64,000 nucleotides of DNA from Sabellastarte sp. h YS-2021 (Eukaryota > Annelida > Polychaeta > Sabellida > Sabellidae): contig OZ024938.1 in assembly GCA_964017235.1 (NCBI GenBank), positions 61,247,816 through 61,311,815 on the forward strand, in the 5' to 3' direction. The notes beneath the pieces were generated by a model. That model was given only the letters and a program-made list of their open reading frames with translations, was not told the origin of the DNA and did no database searches. This document shows positions 54,333 to 64,000 of this stretch, piece after piece. A program made the position numbers and the translations under genes. Positions within the stretch are counted from its first letter, which is position 1. Every line of letters begins with the position of its first letter.

Positions 54333-56843
54333 AGGTTTTCACCTATCCTCCCACAATATTCAGCTTATGTCAGCCTGAATTGGATATGAACTCACGATTA
54401 CAGAGGTTAGACTAGATTTAAATTGATTTGTCTTTAACTGTTAATGTCGCTTTCAAAAGAATTCATAAAGAATGCCCATCAGTTACTATGTCCATCAAAA
54501 CAATGTCCATCAAGAACTTTGCCCATCAGCAATTTTTCAGGTTTGGAATTTTGGCCCTCAATATTTATACCCATCATTTTTTTACTTAAACCTTAATCAG
54601 GAAAAGAAGACCAACCAGGTTGCCTTGGCAGCATTATCAACATCTTCATCTTATTCATATACTGAGTATGTTCCTTCTGGTAAATGGCTTATAAACCACT
54701 GACAAATAGAAGTATACATCTCAGGGAAAAACAAAACAACTTCTACATATAGCACTTGCCAGCAATATATGTCAAATCACTGAATTTTCCATCTTTTATT
54801 TCCAGCAGCAAAATTCCAATTCATAATTTATGGAACAGCTAATATTAAAGTCTAGAATAAAATGATTTTCAGTTTTATATTTTATTAATGAGCAGGTCCT
54901 AAGCTTTGCCATGTACTGAACTTTAGTTTGCAAATCCCATATGCATAAACACAAGTTTATCAGGTATTGAGCTTAGATCAGCCTCAAATCCAGCCTCAAA
55001 GTGATTTAATAATTCAAGTTTTTGAAATATGTCCAACAATCTAGATTCATAGCATTAAAACTAAAGTGTTTTCATATCCCACTCAAAAATGTTCTCTGTA
55101 CAAGAAGAGAACAGCCAATAAAGGCTAGGCGGCACAAACTCTTCCGCCTTAAAAAGGCTACTAAATTACAAGTTAAATGAGGAGGAACCTCTCGTGTTCA
55201 CGCCATGTATGTGAACACGTATACTTATTATTGCTGGTGGAGGTAATTTACTTTTAAGCGTACACTATTATAAAGACACATACGTATCTACTTCAGAAAT
55301 TATGTACCCTGACAAGTATATAAAACTTATGACATTCTGAGTTGTTGTAGAACCAAAACCTATATTTTAGATAGAGAATCTGAACACACCCTTTTGTACA
55401 CAGAGAATGCAGTAATAGATTGGAATTTTGGTGAGACTATTTGGGGGGGGGGGAAGGAATTTTAGCAATTGCATAAAATATAAATTTACACCTTTCTACC
55501 ACATTTACATTAAAATAATAAATCAATGATGTCTATTTCTAACATTTTTACATGTTTTACTAAAGATATGTCTATTTTACATTGTAAATATATACACATT
55601 TACAAAGAACAGTTTCATTGATATGTTCAATTTTGCAAAGAAATGTCATTTGCCATGTTTAAATATAGGTTTACAATGAAGATTAATGTCATTTTGGCAA
55701 ACAACTAATTCATATAATTTTACAAGAACAACAACTAGACAATTCGCCAGTTTAACAAATTACAATCAGAATTAGTTTAGTTATGTATCCAAATGTAAGA
55801 TATAATTCTGATATAATAACATATTACATAAATATACTTACATATATTAGTGGTATATAAGTCCACCATTATAATTTCCATGTCCTTTTATTTACATATC
55901 CGTCTGGTCTGCAAGACTGTATAAACTTATAATCCAACTCACAAAATAAACATTTTCTGTCAACATACACACAGAAATGACTGGTTCTCTACCTGATAGA
56001 GGAGGGGACAATAAATAAACTAATTTGTCGTGGATATATACAAATATATATATATTTCTCTCAGTAGTTCACATTCATATCCCAAGTATCAAGATCGATC
56101 ATAGGTAGAAATAAGACTAATCATATGAGAGAAACTTGTAGTTTCTTATAGTAGAATGAGGTACTCCAGTTGTTAACAACGGTATGTTCAGAGGAAAGAA
56201 ATTCAGAAAAATATACGAATGAGTTAAAGAATGTACAGTGTACATGATTTACTTGTCCATTTAAGATTTGTTCACACTAAATATTTATGTAGATTCTTCC
56301 AAAACAATCCACATATGCACGTAATTTGATATTATGATTGAAGTATTGAGTTTCTTTCTCCTGTGACTAGAATAGAATCCTATATTGCAGCTATATATGT
56401 GTTATAGATTTAAAGGTCAAACAAACTCAGATTAGCCTACGTGACAGAATTACATGCTAGAGTGATACTCAATTTGTTAGCTAGAAAACACTCGTAGAGT
56501 GCACACCTTCGCCAGACTGCATTTCAATAAATTCGGGATTTTTTATTATTATTTTTTGTATCCAGAATTTGAGCCATATCTTTCCCAAAATGTTTTCACT
56601 TCTTCCTTTGACCGGACCCTCATAACATATAAAAATCACTGAGATCCATTTGTTACTTTTGGGGGAATGTCTACCAGAAAACCAAAGCCATTAAAAGTAC
56701 TGAAAATTGGACCTCTGAAAATTCGAGAGTTTTTCCACTTAGAATATGATCCAGACCTTTTTCAAAAGTTAGCCATTTCTCCCTTCTGTTACCTGCACAC
56801 ATGAAACTTTTAGAAGGATCGGTTCATGACTTTTGGAGTTATC
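54333..56843. other. Long non-coding stretch
   Basis: Very AT-rich; a G-run at about 55443-55452. No gene or repeat family recognised. Confidence 0.45.
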
Positions 56844-57463
56844 CTAAGAGGGCTGTCCCATTTCTGTGATACATCGTAAACCTTGCTCCCGATTGTCAAT
56901 TTTCAAGAATCGGGAACTGAATCTTATAAATCTTAGTGACCTTAAAGCCATCGTACAGAGATCCTGTACAGAAAATGCGGAACTTCCCAATAGATTTACT
57001 AGCTCAGCACTGGTAAACCCAATCGGGAATAGTGTATGAGAAATTCAAACTGTTTGAAATTGTCGCAAACTTTTTCCCAATTCTAATCAGAGTTATAACA
57101 TCAAAACCAATCATATGACCTATCGTATTGTCATTTTTTTAAAATCTTACAGTGATCTTATGCCTATCTTACACTCTTACAGCAATCTTTTCAATCTTAT
57201 AGTGACCATAAACCTATCTGTTTCATCTTAAGCCTATCGTAAACCAATTGAATATCAATCAGATGGATTGATAAACTATCACAAACCTTTCAGAAGATTT
57301 TCTGAGGCAATGGCAATGGCAATGCCAATCAGGAAGCTATCGGTAAAATATCTTGTGCATCAGGAGCACATCTTAAACTTAATCGTAAACTGTACCCTGG
57401 AGCGTGGATTTTTTTTATTAAACCTATTGTAAACAACACTCATACAAATGGAACAGGCCCCTA
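56844..57463. repeat. Probable non-autonomous DNA transposon, about 0.6 kb
   Basis: Left end GGGCTGTCCCATTTCTGTGA...CGTAAAC and right end GTAAACAACACTCATAC...ATGGAACAGGCCCC are imperfect inverted repeats. The interior is built from degenerate words (AATCTTA, CCTATCGTAAAC, AGTGACC) repeated many times. No ORF. Confidence 0.5.
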
Positions 57464-58294
57464 AACATAGACAAATGAAAACAGCCAAAACATAAACTCC
57501 GGACTGAGGTTGTAATATGTATAACTATATTGCAACATTTTAAACTTGCATTAAGTATTTAATGTTAATGAAAAGTATTTGATACTAAAATGAAAAGTTT
57601 TTGATACTAAAATAAAAAGTATTTGATATACTAATAAGACTTTTCTATACAATTATAATTTGAATGCGTAATTTTTTATCCAAGATTATATGTTCAGTTT
57701 ATTAGAAATAAATGCTTTGGAGCCGACTTTGAGAAATATTTCCCCATTTTTGAGGTGACATTTTAAACAAGAAAAGCTTATTAACATTGTCATATGACTA
57801 ATAAACACATAGTTAATAGTCTTTTATTATTCCTTTGCCTTCTGTTTCCATGTTTTACAATGCTCAAGACATTTTGATGAATTACTTTATGGTCACCAAA
57901 TGTGTGAAATGCCCATTTCAGTAAAAAATGTCTGGAATGTGATAAAATTACCCAAATAAGGCATTTATTTCATCTCAGAGTGTAACAATGGCATTTAAGT
58001 TGACTGGAAGGATCCTCGTAAATTGTGGTAGAGAATATAAGGTCACTTTTCTACTGACAAGAAAATAATTATGTCAACAGAATAAGACTATGATAAAACC
58101 ACAGATTGTGTTAATGGACATAACACTGTTTCTTTGTATGTTAAGCATTTGGCTTACATTGGCCATATCTAAGGTTTTTAAGTACTTATTCACGTAAGTT
58201 TGGGTTATCAATCAATTAGCTTATTTTAAGCATGATAAAAAAATCCAGTAAAATTTGTGAGATTCATTGTACAAATACAGTTGTGTATGCTAAA
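57464..58294. other. Non-coding stretch
   Basis: Around 57565-57630 the word AAAAGTATTTGATACTAAAA is repeated three times with small changes; nothing else recognised. Confidence 0.45.
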
Positions 58295-58505
58295 TACTGT
58301 AAAGTAGAAATTTTAGCTAAAAGAAAATTTCACTAATTCTTCATTTTAAAGGAATTCACTTGAATTAATTTTCACTGATGACTAGCTTCTACTTGAGGTA
58401 TGAATACAGGTTTAAAATTTCACCAGGAATTAATTCTCACTATCCAAGCTCATTAGCTATAATAGCTAAAATTAATGCACAGCGAAAATTTCAACTTACA
58501 CAGTA
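58295..58505. repeat. MITE family M1, copy 2
   Basis: Left end TACTGTAAAGTAGAAATTTT and right end GCGAAAATTTCAACTTACAC followed by AGTA are inverted with few mismatches. Aligns along its length with 28461-28672. Confidence 0.7.
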
Positions 58506-59189
58506 TTTGATTTCTCAGTAAACATAGTGACATTTCACTGCTACGGAAGCCAGAACTGATTAACAAAAAAATGTAACTTCTTTGTTTACCATAAGCAGAA
58601 TTATGTATACAGACTTCAAAAGTAATGTACACAAATGTACTGTGTATCAATTTGAAACACTGTCAAACTCTTTTCAAAAGTCTATCAAAGCTTTTGTAGT
58701 TTTTTCAGGTTTGTCTATGGCAGTGGTTCAACGAAAGCAATGATTATGATTTGTCAGTGCTGTGCAGTGAAGCAAAACATGCAATTTCTGTCAGTAAACC
58801 CCTAGCCCTGTTTTAACACATATTCCATATTGTATTTTGCTGTGTACTATATATAATGTTGATATATAATAAAATTCCGTCTGTCCTTTATAAGAAAATA
58901 AAATCAGGAGTAAACAAAATATAGGTGGACAAAATAACGCCACAGAAAAAGCAGTGATGTTTTGAATGCTGTTATGTGCCATGTTGGATTATATTTGTTT
59001 TAAATCCTGACATTGTACTAGTTGTAAATAAAGATAAATAACCTATTACAATCTTGAAAATGTTGAGGCAGAGGAGGCTTGTGTCACATTTTCCCCAGGA
59101 GCCATACATACTCAGTCTAAATCGTTATTAAGGTCTGTCCAACTACTTACGTGGACTCCTTCAAAAATGGAGAAACCAGTAGATCAAAT
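58506..59189. other. Non-coding stretch
   Basis: Nothing recognised. Confidence 0.4.
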
Positions 59190-59330
59190 ATGTCTATGTG
59201 GTTTACCCTGACCTAGTTTCCATCTGTTCACTGAGGTTAAGCAGCAGTGGTCTTGGTTAGTACTTGGATGGGCAACCGTCTGAATTCTGGGCCAGGAATG
59301 GACAGATACGCAGTGACCTGAACGATCACG
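59190..59330 (+). repeat. 5S rRNA-derived SINE, copy 4
   Basis: The best-preserved 5S-like core: TGAGGTTAAGCAGCAGTGG and GGTTAGTACTTGGATGGGC, followed by AACCGTCTGAATTC and GGGCCAGG. The tail (GAACGATCAC, GATCCCATCGCA, TATAACC) continues to about 59360 and matches copy 3. Confidence 0.82.
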
Positions 59331-59360
59331 TAGGTGACGATCCCATCGCATTATAACCTA

Positions 59361-60808
59361 TATAAGGTACTAGGCTTGACGCTAAATAATAAATCTAAAA
59401 GTAACAAATTGAGAAAGGAGTTAACTATTACGTTTAACATACCATCTTGCATATGGTATAAACTGAGTCTGTTTCAGATTCAAGAGGAAGAGGAACCCAA
59501 TTTTGTATGTCTTACCGCTAGTGGTTTATAGCAATGAATTAACTTGTATGAGGCAAGGTAAATGTTATGTCAGTCATATTATTGTATGTTTTTGTTTGTT
59601 GTGACTATGTATTGTGTTTATATAATTGTATATTTTTAGAGGACCCATTGGCGCATTTAAAAAACATTACTCATTCGAAAGCAGAGTAATTGTGAAATTA
59701 TTGAAACAATAACAAGATCACAATAATTACAATCTTTTCATATGAATCTTTATAATTTTGTTGGCCATGTTGGTTTATCCGAATTATGCATATTTTCCCG
59801 CCTTTTTGACTATACACTATAAATTTTAGGAAGTTGTATTCAAACAGATTTCACCTATGCTTCAGATATGGGTTAGTTCTCAAGTAGTTCATATGTTTTG
59901 TACTAATTGTATCAAAAATCAGATTTGTGAAATAATCTATCAACTAGATTTAAAAGGTATCAATTATAATTACAAATATTGTCTAAAGAGTTGATTTGAT
60001 CAATTGTATAATTAGTAGTATGGCATTCTTGACAAGCCCAAATAGTAGCAAATAGTAGAGTCTATGGAACTGTTCAGACTATTCTATACACAGTACAAAT
60101 CAGTGAGAAATGCATGGCTCCAGATGTCTGTATGTCTCTGGATACAGAATTATTCCGTCTAATTAGACAGAAATTCTATAGATTACACGTGTAATCAAGA
60201 GGTTGCTGTGTTTAGTCAAGCATTCAGTGAAGTGTGCTTCATAATATGCTCTCAAGTGTTTTCTTTGCAGGCTTATCTTACTTTTGCCATTATTTTTGCA
60301 AGTTGACCTGGAAATTATTGCCAATAAGAATGCTGAATGTTAATAAGGGCAATTTGACATTTGAGGTACAAATAAAATAACGGCTATTTTGATGTTTCTC
60401 TTTAGTTACACAGAAATCTGGTTATAGTCTCCTAAAATGACAATATGTCTACATGTTTTGAGGTTAGTTAACACCATGGCTTTGCACCCAATAACTGGTT
60501 GCTGGGCTATAAAATTAGCAACGCACCTCACTGAAATATGAGGCAATTTAATTTGCTACCATTAAAAAAGCGATTACGGTATCAATCCAGGGAATGTGGG
60601 TTTCTGGAAAAAAAATTGATCTCCTGGAAAATCTTCCTGTTTCAATATTTTATTAAGGTGTGTGTAACCATTGTAATGCATTTGTATGCATAAAAGGTAA
60701 TTACCAATAAATACCTTATTATTGTTTTAAATTTATATACATGTATTTTAGAGGCCAAACTGATGATTAAAGTCACTTCTTCAATTTGGAAGGTGGAGGT
60801 CCACGGAG
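59361..60808. other. Non-coding stretch
   Basis: No gene or clear repeat; the 65-codon frame at 59334 overlaps the SINE tail. Confidence 0.4.
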
Positions 60809-60934
60809 GCCTAGAGTCTGGCATCTAATGTCACTTCTGCGTGGGTTCGATTCCCACAAGTGACAAATGCTGTGGGCCTGTCCCAATATGACACTGGCTG
60901 TTGAATGAGACATAAAATCCCAACTTTGAGCCTT
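60809..60934 (+). repeat. tRNA-derived SINE, family B
   Basis: GGCCTAGAGTCTGGCATCTA, GGGTTCGATTCCCACAAGTG (a consensus B box), GGCCTGTCCCAATATGACAC, tail ending ACTTTG. Confidence 0.78.
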
Positions 60935-60939
60935 CCCAG

Positions 60940-62090
60940 CAGGCAATAGGATATCAAAAAGAAATCAAAAAGACACTGGGCAAGACATCAGAAACTGATG
61001 CTTATTTGAAATTCGAAATGACATCATATGTTAAATGTCAAATAGATCTTTAGTAGCCTAGTCTATTTGACATCTCCAAAAGCCATAAAAATGACATCTA
61101 GTAGCCGATATAAATTTGATATCAGCATAAGACATCAATATGATCACCCAATTTGGATTGACTTCGTGTCTATATGACATCAGAAACTGACATCAATCTG
61201 ATGTACTGATTTAAAAATCTGACTGACATCATTTCACAAGTGCTGAAACCAATTTTCAGTAATAAAAATTTTGGTTAATAACATTTTGTTTTCACAGTTA
61301 ATATCACATTACATTGCTTTAACTACCATTTATGTACGCTTACCTGACACAGCTTTAAGTGATTTCCATGTACTATAAAGATCATTCCATGGCAGAAAAT
61401 AATTAATATTCTGTGGGAACCAGTTCAAAAATTTATACCATTTGTAAAGATACAAATTATGGGTACATAGGTTTGAATATTAGAAGCCCTTTTTCTGAAC
61501 TTTTATCTTTATTTATTCAATCTTTGGCTTGGTTGCAAACACTAAAGTATACATTTGTTTACAAATCAACATATTTCTTGTAAATTTTTGCTGTCTCACA
61601 GCATTTTAGTTACAGTTTTAAACATAATTGTTTTGTCTGTACCAAAACTTAATTATTTTTGTCAAAGCAACATCACAGACTAGAGGCCAAGTTAGTTAGT
61701 AGGTTCAGCATCTAATCACAGGTTGTCACCTCTGCCTAGGTTTGCCCCTACTCATGTGAAAAAGCTGAGGGCCTGTCCTAATATGACCCTGGTTGTTGTA
61801 CAGGATGTAAAATCCAACTTTGATTTAACACAGACTAGATAAATTTTTCAGACTTAAATATCATTTAGACATCCATACGATGCATTTGTAATATTCCTAA
61901 AAATGATATAATTTTATAGAATACTAATGTTAATCTGATGTCAAATAATATGATGATACTCCACTTGAAATGTTTTAACAAAGTGACATCATATTAATAT
62001 CATTAAGATGTCAGAAACAATGCCCGAGTAGAATATCAGGTCACATCATATTATTCGAACATCATATTTTCATCATTTGACATGACTACA
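60940..62090. repeat. Region dense in GACATCA / TGATGTC words, with a family B SINE inside
   Basis: ATGACATCA, GACATCA, TGATGTC and close variants recur many times in both orientations at about 60970-61230 and 61850-62090. They flank a family B SINE (about 61681-61825). The two word-rich blocks may be the two ends of one repeat-derived element opened by later insertions. No coding capacity. Confidence 0.45.
61681..61825 (+). repeat. tRNA-derived SINE, family B
   Basis: AGGCCAAGTTAGTTAGTAGG, GTTTGCCCCTACTCATGTGA, GGCCTGTCCTAATATGACCC, tail AAAATCCAACTTTG. More diverged than the 60.8-kb copy. Confidence 0.68.
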
Positions 62091-62422
62091 AAATTGCAAA
62101 TTTTAATTAGTAAATTAAATTTTTATTAGTTAATACCTTACCTACCAGACGATAGCTATAGCCCGGCGCCAGCCGGTCCCGCCAAACGAAAGAAAAGACG
62201 TCCTGGGTTTCACCCCCGGCAGGACCGGTACACTACACTCCACTCGCCAGGTGGCCTAGTTCCTGCTTCACTCGCCAGAGGGACGTGACGTCATAGCATC
62301 TTTTTCGTCCCTAAGGTTGAATTGTAAGGCTGAAAGCGGGGAAGGCTGGGTGGGAATTTCCCGTCTGGTAGGTAAGGTATTAACTAATAAAAATTTAATT
62401 TACTAATTAAAATTTGCAATTT
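62091..62422. repeat. Perfect 61-bp inverted repeat of the DIRS1-like element
   Basis: Arms at 62091-62151 (AAATTGCAAATTTTAATTAG ... CTACCAGACG) and 62362-62422 match without mismatch, around a 210-bp GC-richer loop. CTTACCTACCAGACGATAGC recurs at 62438. The RNA or single-stranded DNA would form a stable hairpin. Confidence 0.92.
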
Positions 62423-62812
62423 CATTGCGTTAATACATCTTACCTACCAGACGATAGCTAGAATAACTACCCAGTGGAAGGAGGGCAGCCTTCTGAGGAT
62501 TGGAGAGAACTCTTATATTATGCCTAGGTGTGAGGTTCTAGCCCTTTGAGGAGACATGTTAGTCTCGAGGGTAACTAGACCCACCTGCCCCCCCCCCCCC
62601 CTTTTTGACTGCTCTGAGGGGAGGAAGAGAGTAAGAGTTCAAGGCAATGATTCCCACGGTTAACCTGGAAGAGTGGGGAAAGTCCTATACCCAGAGGATT
62701 ATTCTGAAGTAAACGACTTTGAGAAGCCAAGGTCTAGGCTAAAGGTGAGCCTACACCTAAAACTAACTAGTATGTACACTATATATAATTACATACAAAG
62801 AAGCTTAGGGGA
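62423..62812 (-). other. 3' untranslated part of the DIRS1-like element
   Basis: Between the recombinase stop and the inverted repeats; includes a C-run at about 62588-62601. No ORF. Confidence 0.6.
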
Positions 62813-63967
62813 CTAGTGGTGGATCTGCTGGGCAGCCACCACAGGACCCAAGTGAAAAAGCTCCTTATCTGCCCAGGCAACATCCTTAAGGTAAAACTGT
62901 GTAAAGGTGTTGTGGGACTTCCAGTGGCATGCTGCTAGAATCTGGTCCAGAGATATGCCACCTTGAAAGGCTTTGGAGGCCGCAAAGGCCCTAACATCAT
63001 GGGCCTTAACCTGATGTAAGGTCAAGGAATCTTGGTCAGAGAGATCATAACACAACACTACTGTTTGTTTGATCCAGGACGAGATAGTGGTAGGAGAGAT
63101 GTCCTTGTTAAAACCTTGTTTGAAAGAAACAAAAACTAACTCCTTTCCCGTCCTTAGGTCCTGGGTTTTGTCCAGGTAGTAGCGAAGAGCCCGAACGGGG
63201 CAAAGGGATCTGTCTTCTTTCAACGACTTATCCAGAGTGGGGGCTAAAGCCGGGATGACCACCGGGGCCACGCACTCTGGTCCCTCTTTTGCCAAGTGAT
63301 TTTTCGCCAAGAAGCTTGGTGAAGGGTAGAGGGAAACTTTGGACCAGTCAGCTTGGTGTCTGATATTTTTGTTTAACCAAGCGTGAATCTCACTCCTGCG
63401 TTTTCCCGAAGCCAGGGCTAGGAGAAAAACAGTTTTGAAAGTAAGGTGCTTCAGAGAAGCCTTTCTGAGTGGTTCAAAAGGCGCCTTTGTAAGCTGGTGT
63501 AAAACCAGGGAGAGGTTCCAAGCAGGAACCCCCCGGCGCCCTTTGGGTCTATCTCTGTGAAAACTGTCTAACAGTCTAGTCAAATTGTCATCCTTGCCAA
63601 CATTAACCGAGGCATTTCCCAGTTTGTCTGCAATGGCTGACCTGTAACCATCAATAGTGCTGGGCTGGAGATTCTTCTCCTGGAAAAGATGCAGGAGGAA
63701 ATCTGCTATTTGTTTTATAGATGGGTTCCTGAAGTCCACCTGACTTGTTTCGCACCATCTAACAAAAAGGGCCCACTTTGCCTCGTAGACTGCTCTGGTT
63801 GAACGTCTTTGAGGCGCCTCAATTCTTGCCGCCACTGGGCTAGAGAACCCTTGCTCCTTGATGGTCTGGGCTCTAGGAGCCAGGCATGGAGATTTAGGCT
63901 TGTCAGATCCCTGTGACGTGCCTTGTTGAAAGGTTGGGTCACTAGATCTGGATGGTGTGGAAGACAA
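62813..63967 (-). CDS. DIRS1-like tyrosine recombinase
   Basis: 384 residues. A Ser/Pro-rich N terminus leads to a core-binding region (STRAVYEAKWALFVRW, then STIDGYRSAIADKL) and the catalytic domain. Catalytic residues: Arg in LALASGKRRSEIHAW, His and Arg of KAHDVRAFAAS, His/Trp of AACHWKSHNTF and the nucleophile Tyr of QFYLKD. The spacing fits a full-length enzyme, and no stop or frameshift is seen. The ATG at 63967 is accepted, although translation could begin by frameshift from the overlapping RT-RNase H frame (253-base overlap). Expected to insert a circular copy without target duplication. Confidence 0.92.
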   Translation of the reverse strand: MSSTPSRSSDPTFQQGTSQGSDKPKSPCLAPRAQTIKEQGFSSPVAARIEAPQRRSTRAVYEAKWALFVRWCETSQVDFRNPSIKQIADFLLHLFQEKNLQPSTIDGYRSAIADKLGNASVNVGKDDNLTRLLDSFHRDRPKGRRGVPAWNLSLVLHQLTKAPFEPLRKASLKHLTFKTVFLLALASGKRRSEIHAWLNKNIRHQADWSKVSLYPSPSFLAKNHLAKEGPECVAPVVIPALAPTLDKSLKEDRSLCPVRALRYYLDKTQDLRTGKELVFVSFKQGFNKDISPTTISSWIKQTVVLCYDLSDQDSLTLHQVKAHDVRAFAASKAFQGGISLDQILAACHWKSHNTFTQFYLKDVAWADKELFHLGPVVAAQQIHH

Positions 63968-63993
63968 AGAGGAACCATGGCCGACAGCTCCAC
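63715..63993 (-). CDS. DIRS1-like RT-RNase H, C-terminal end (partial)
   Basis: The open frame enters from beyond the window and ends at 63715. The stretch PDLVTQPFNKARH followed by SLNLHAWLLEP resembles the usual C terminus of DIRS1-type RT-RNase H proteins, where the final LHAW-like motif lies in the overlap with the recombinase. The start listed (63993) is only the first possible codon in the window. Confidence 0.7.
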   Translation of the reverse strand: MELSAMVPLCLPHHPDLVTQPFNKARHRDLTSLNLHAWLLEPRPSRSKGSLAQWRQELRRLKDVQPEQSTRQSGPFLLDGAKQVRWTSGTHL

Positions 63994-64000
63994 TAGGTCC

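Larger units (their letters stand above)
62091..64000 (-). mobile_element. DIRS1-like retrotransposon, 3' end, running off the window
   Basis: The minus strand carries the end of an RT-RNase H frame overlapping a tyrosine recombinase frame, followed by a terminal region with inverted repeats. This is the DIRS1 layout, unlike the split direct repeats of DYRE-1 and DYRE-2. The 61-bp arms at 62091-62151 and 62362-62422 are perfect inverted copies, and part of the arm recurs in direct orientation at about 62438-62461. These would be the right inverted terminal repeat and the internal complementary region. The left end and most of RT lie beyond 64000. Confidence 0.85.

Overview
The window is animal nuclear DNA: AT-rich, gene-poor, with one spliced gene (GT-AG introns), several short-interspersed-repeat families with A-rich tails, and autonomous retrotransposons of kinds common in invertebrates. 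The repeat set (tRNA- and 5S-derived SINEs, DIRS-order elements with a tyrosine recombinase, an L2/CR1-like LINE) suggests a lophotrochozoan, most likely a marine mollusc such as a bivalve. The species cannot be fixed from sequence alone, and nothing bacterial or viral is seen.

Layout. 1-7.2 kb is mostly non-coding, with SINE/MITE copies, a 162-bp tandem duplication, a CCAAT/TATA promoter-like block at about 1.94-2.06 kb and an unrecognised candidate exon at 7025-7257. 7279-12906 is a structurally complete tyrosine-recombinase retrotransposon (DYRE-1) with split direct repeats A1...B1-A2...B2, encoding gag, RT-RNase H and recombinase. 13-14.6 kb holds SINEs and a 41/82-bp minisatellite. 14.9-24.1 kb, minus strand, holds the only clear host gene: four exons joined by phase-compatible splice sites encode at least 1351 residues with two CxxC modules, a coiled coil and a very long disordered tail. 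I do not recognise the family.

24-30 kb holds a SINE, a palindromic 22-bp array, a tandem pair of 474-bp units with inverted termini, and MITEs. 30.1-33.2 kb is an L2/CR1-like LINE with one open endonuclease-RT frame and a (TTCTA)n tail. 34503-39899 is a second split-direct-repeat element (DYRE-2), distantly related to the first. It is broken by two frameshifts and an internal deletion that joins RT to the last part of the recombinase. 40-62 kb is gene-free as far as I can see, apart from MITEs, SINEs and a fold-back element. 62091-64000, minus strand, is the 3' end of a DIRS1-like element with a perfect 61-bp inverted repeat, running off the window.

In the retrotransposons, gag-like proteins carry Cys/His modules, RT-RNase H makes DNA, and the tyrosine recombinase would integrate a circular product across the B-A junction. 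The most interesting material is the pair of split-repeat elements: their shared junction motif, shared zinc modules, different gag-pol arrangements, and the deletion derivative with almost identical repeats.
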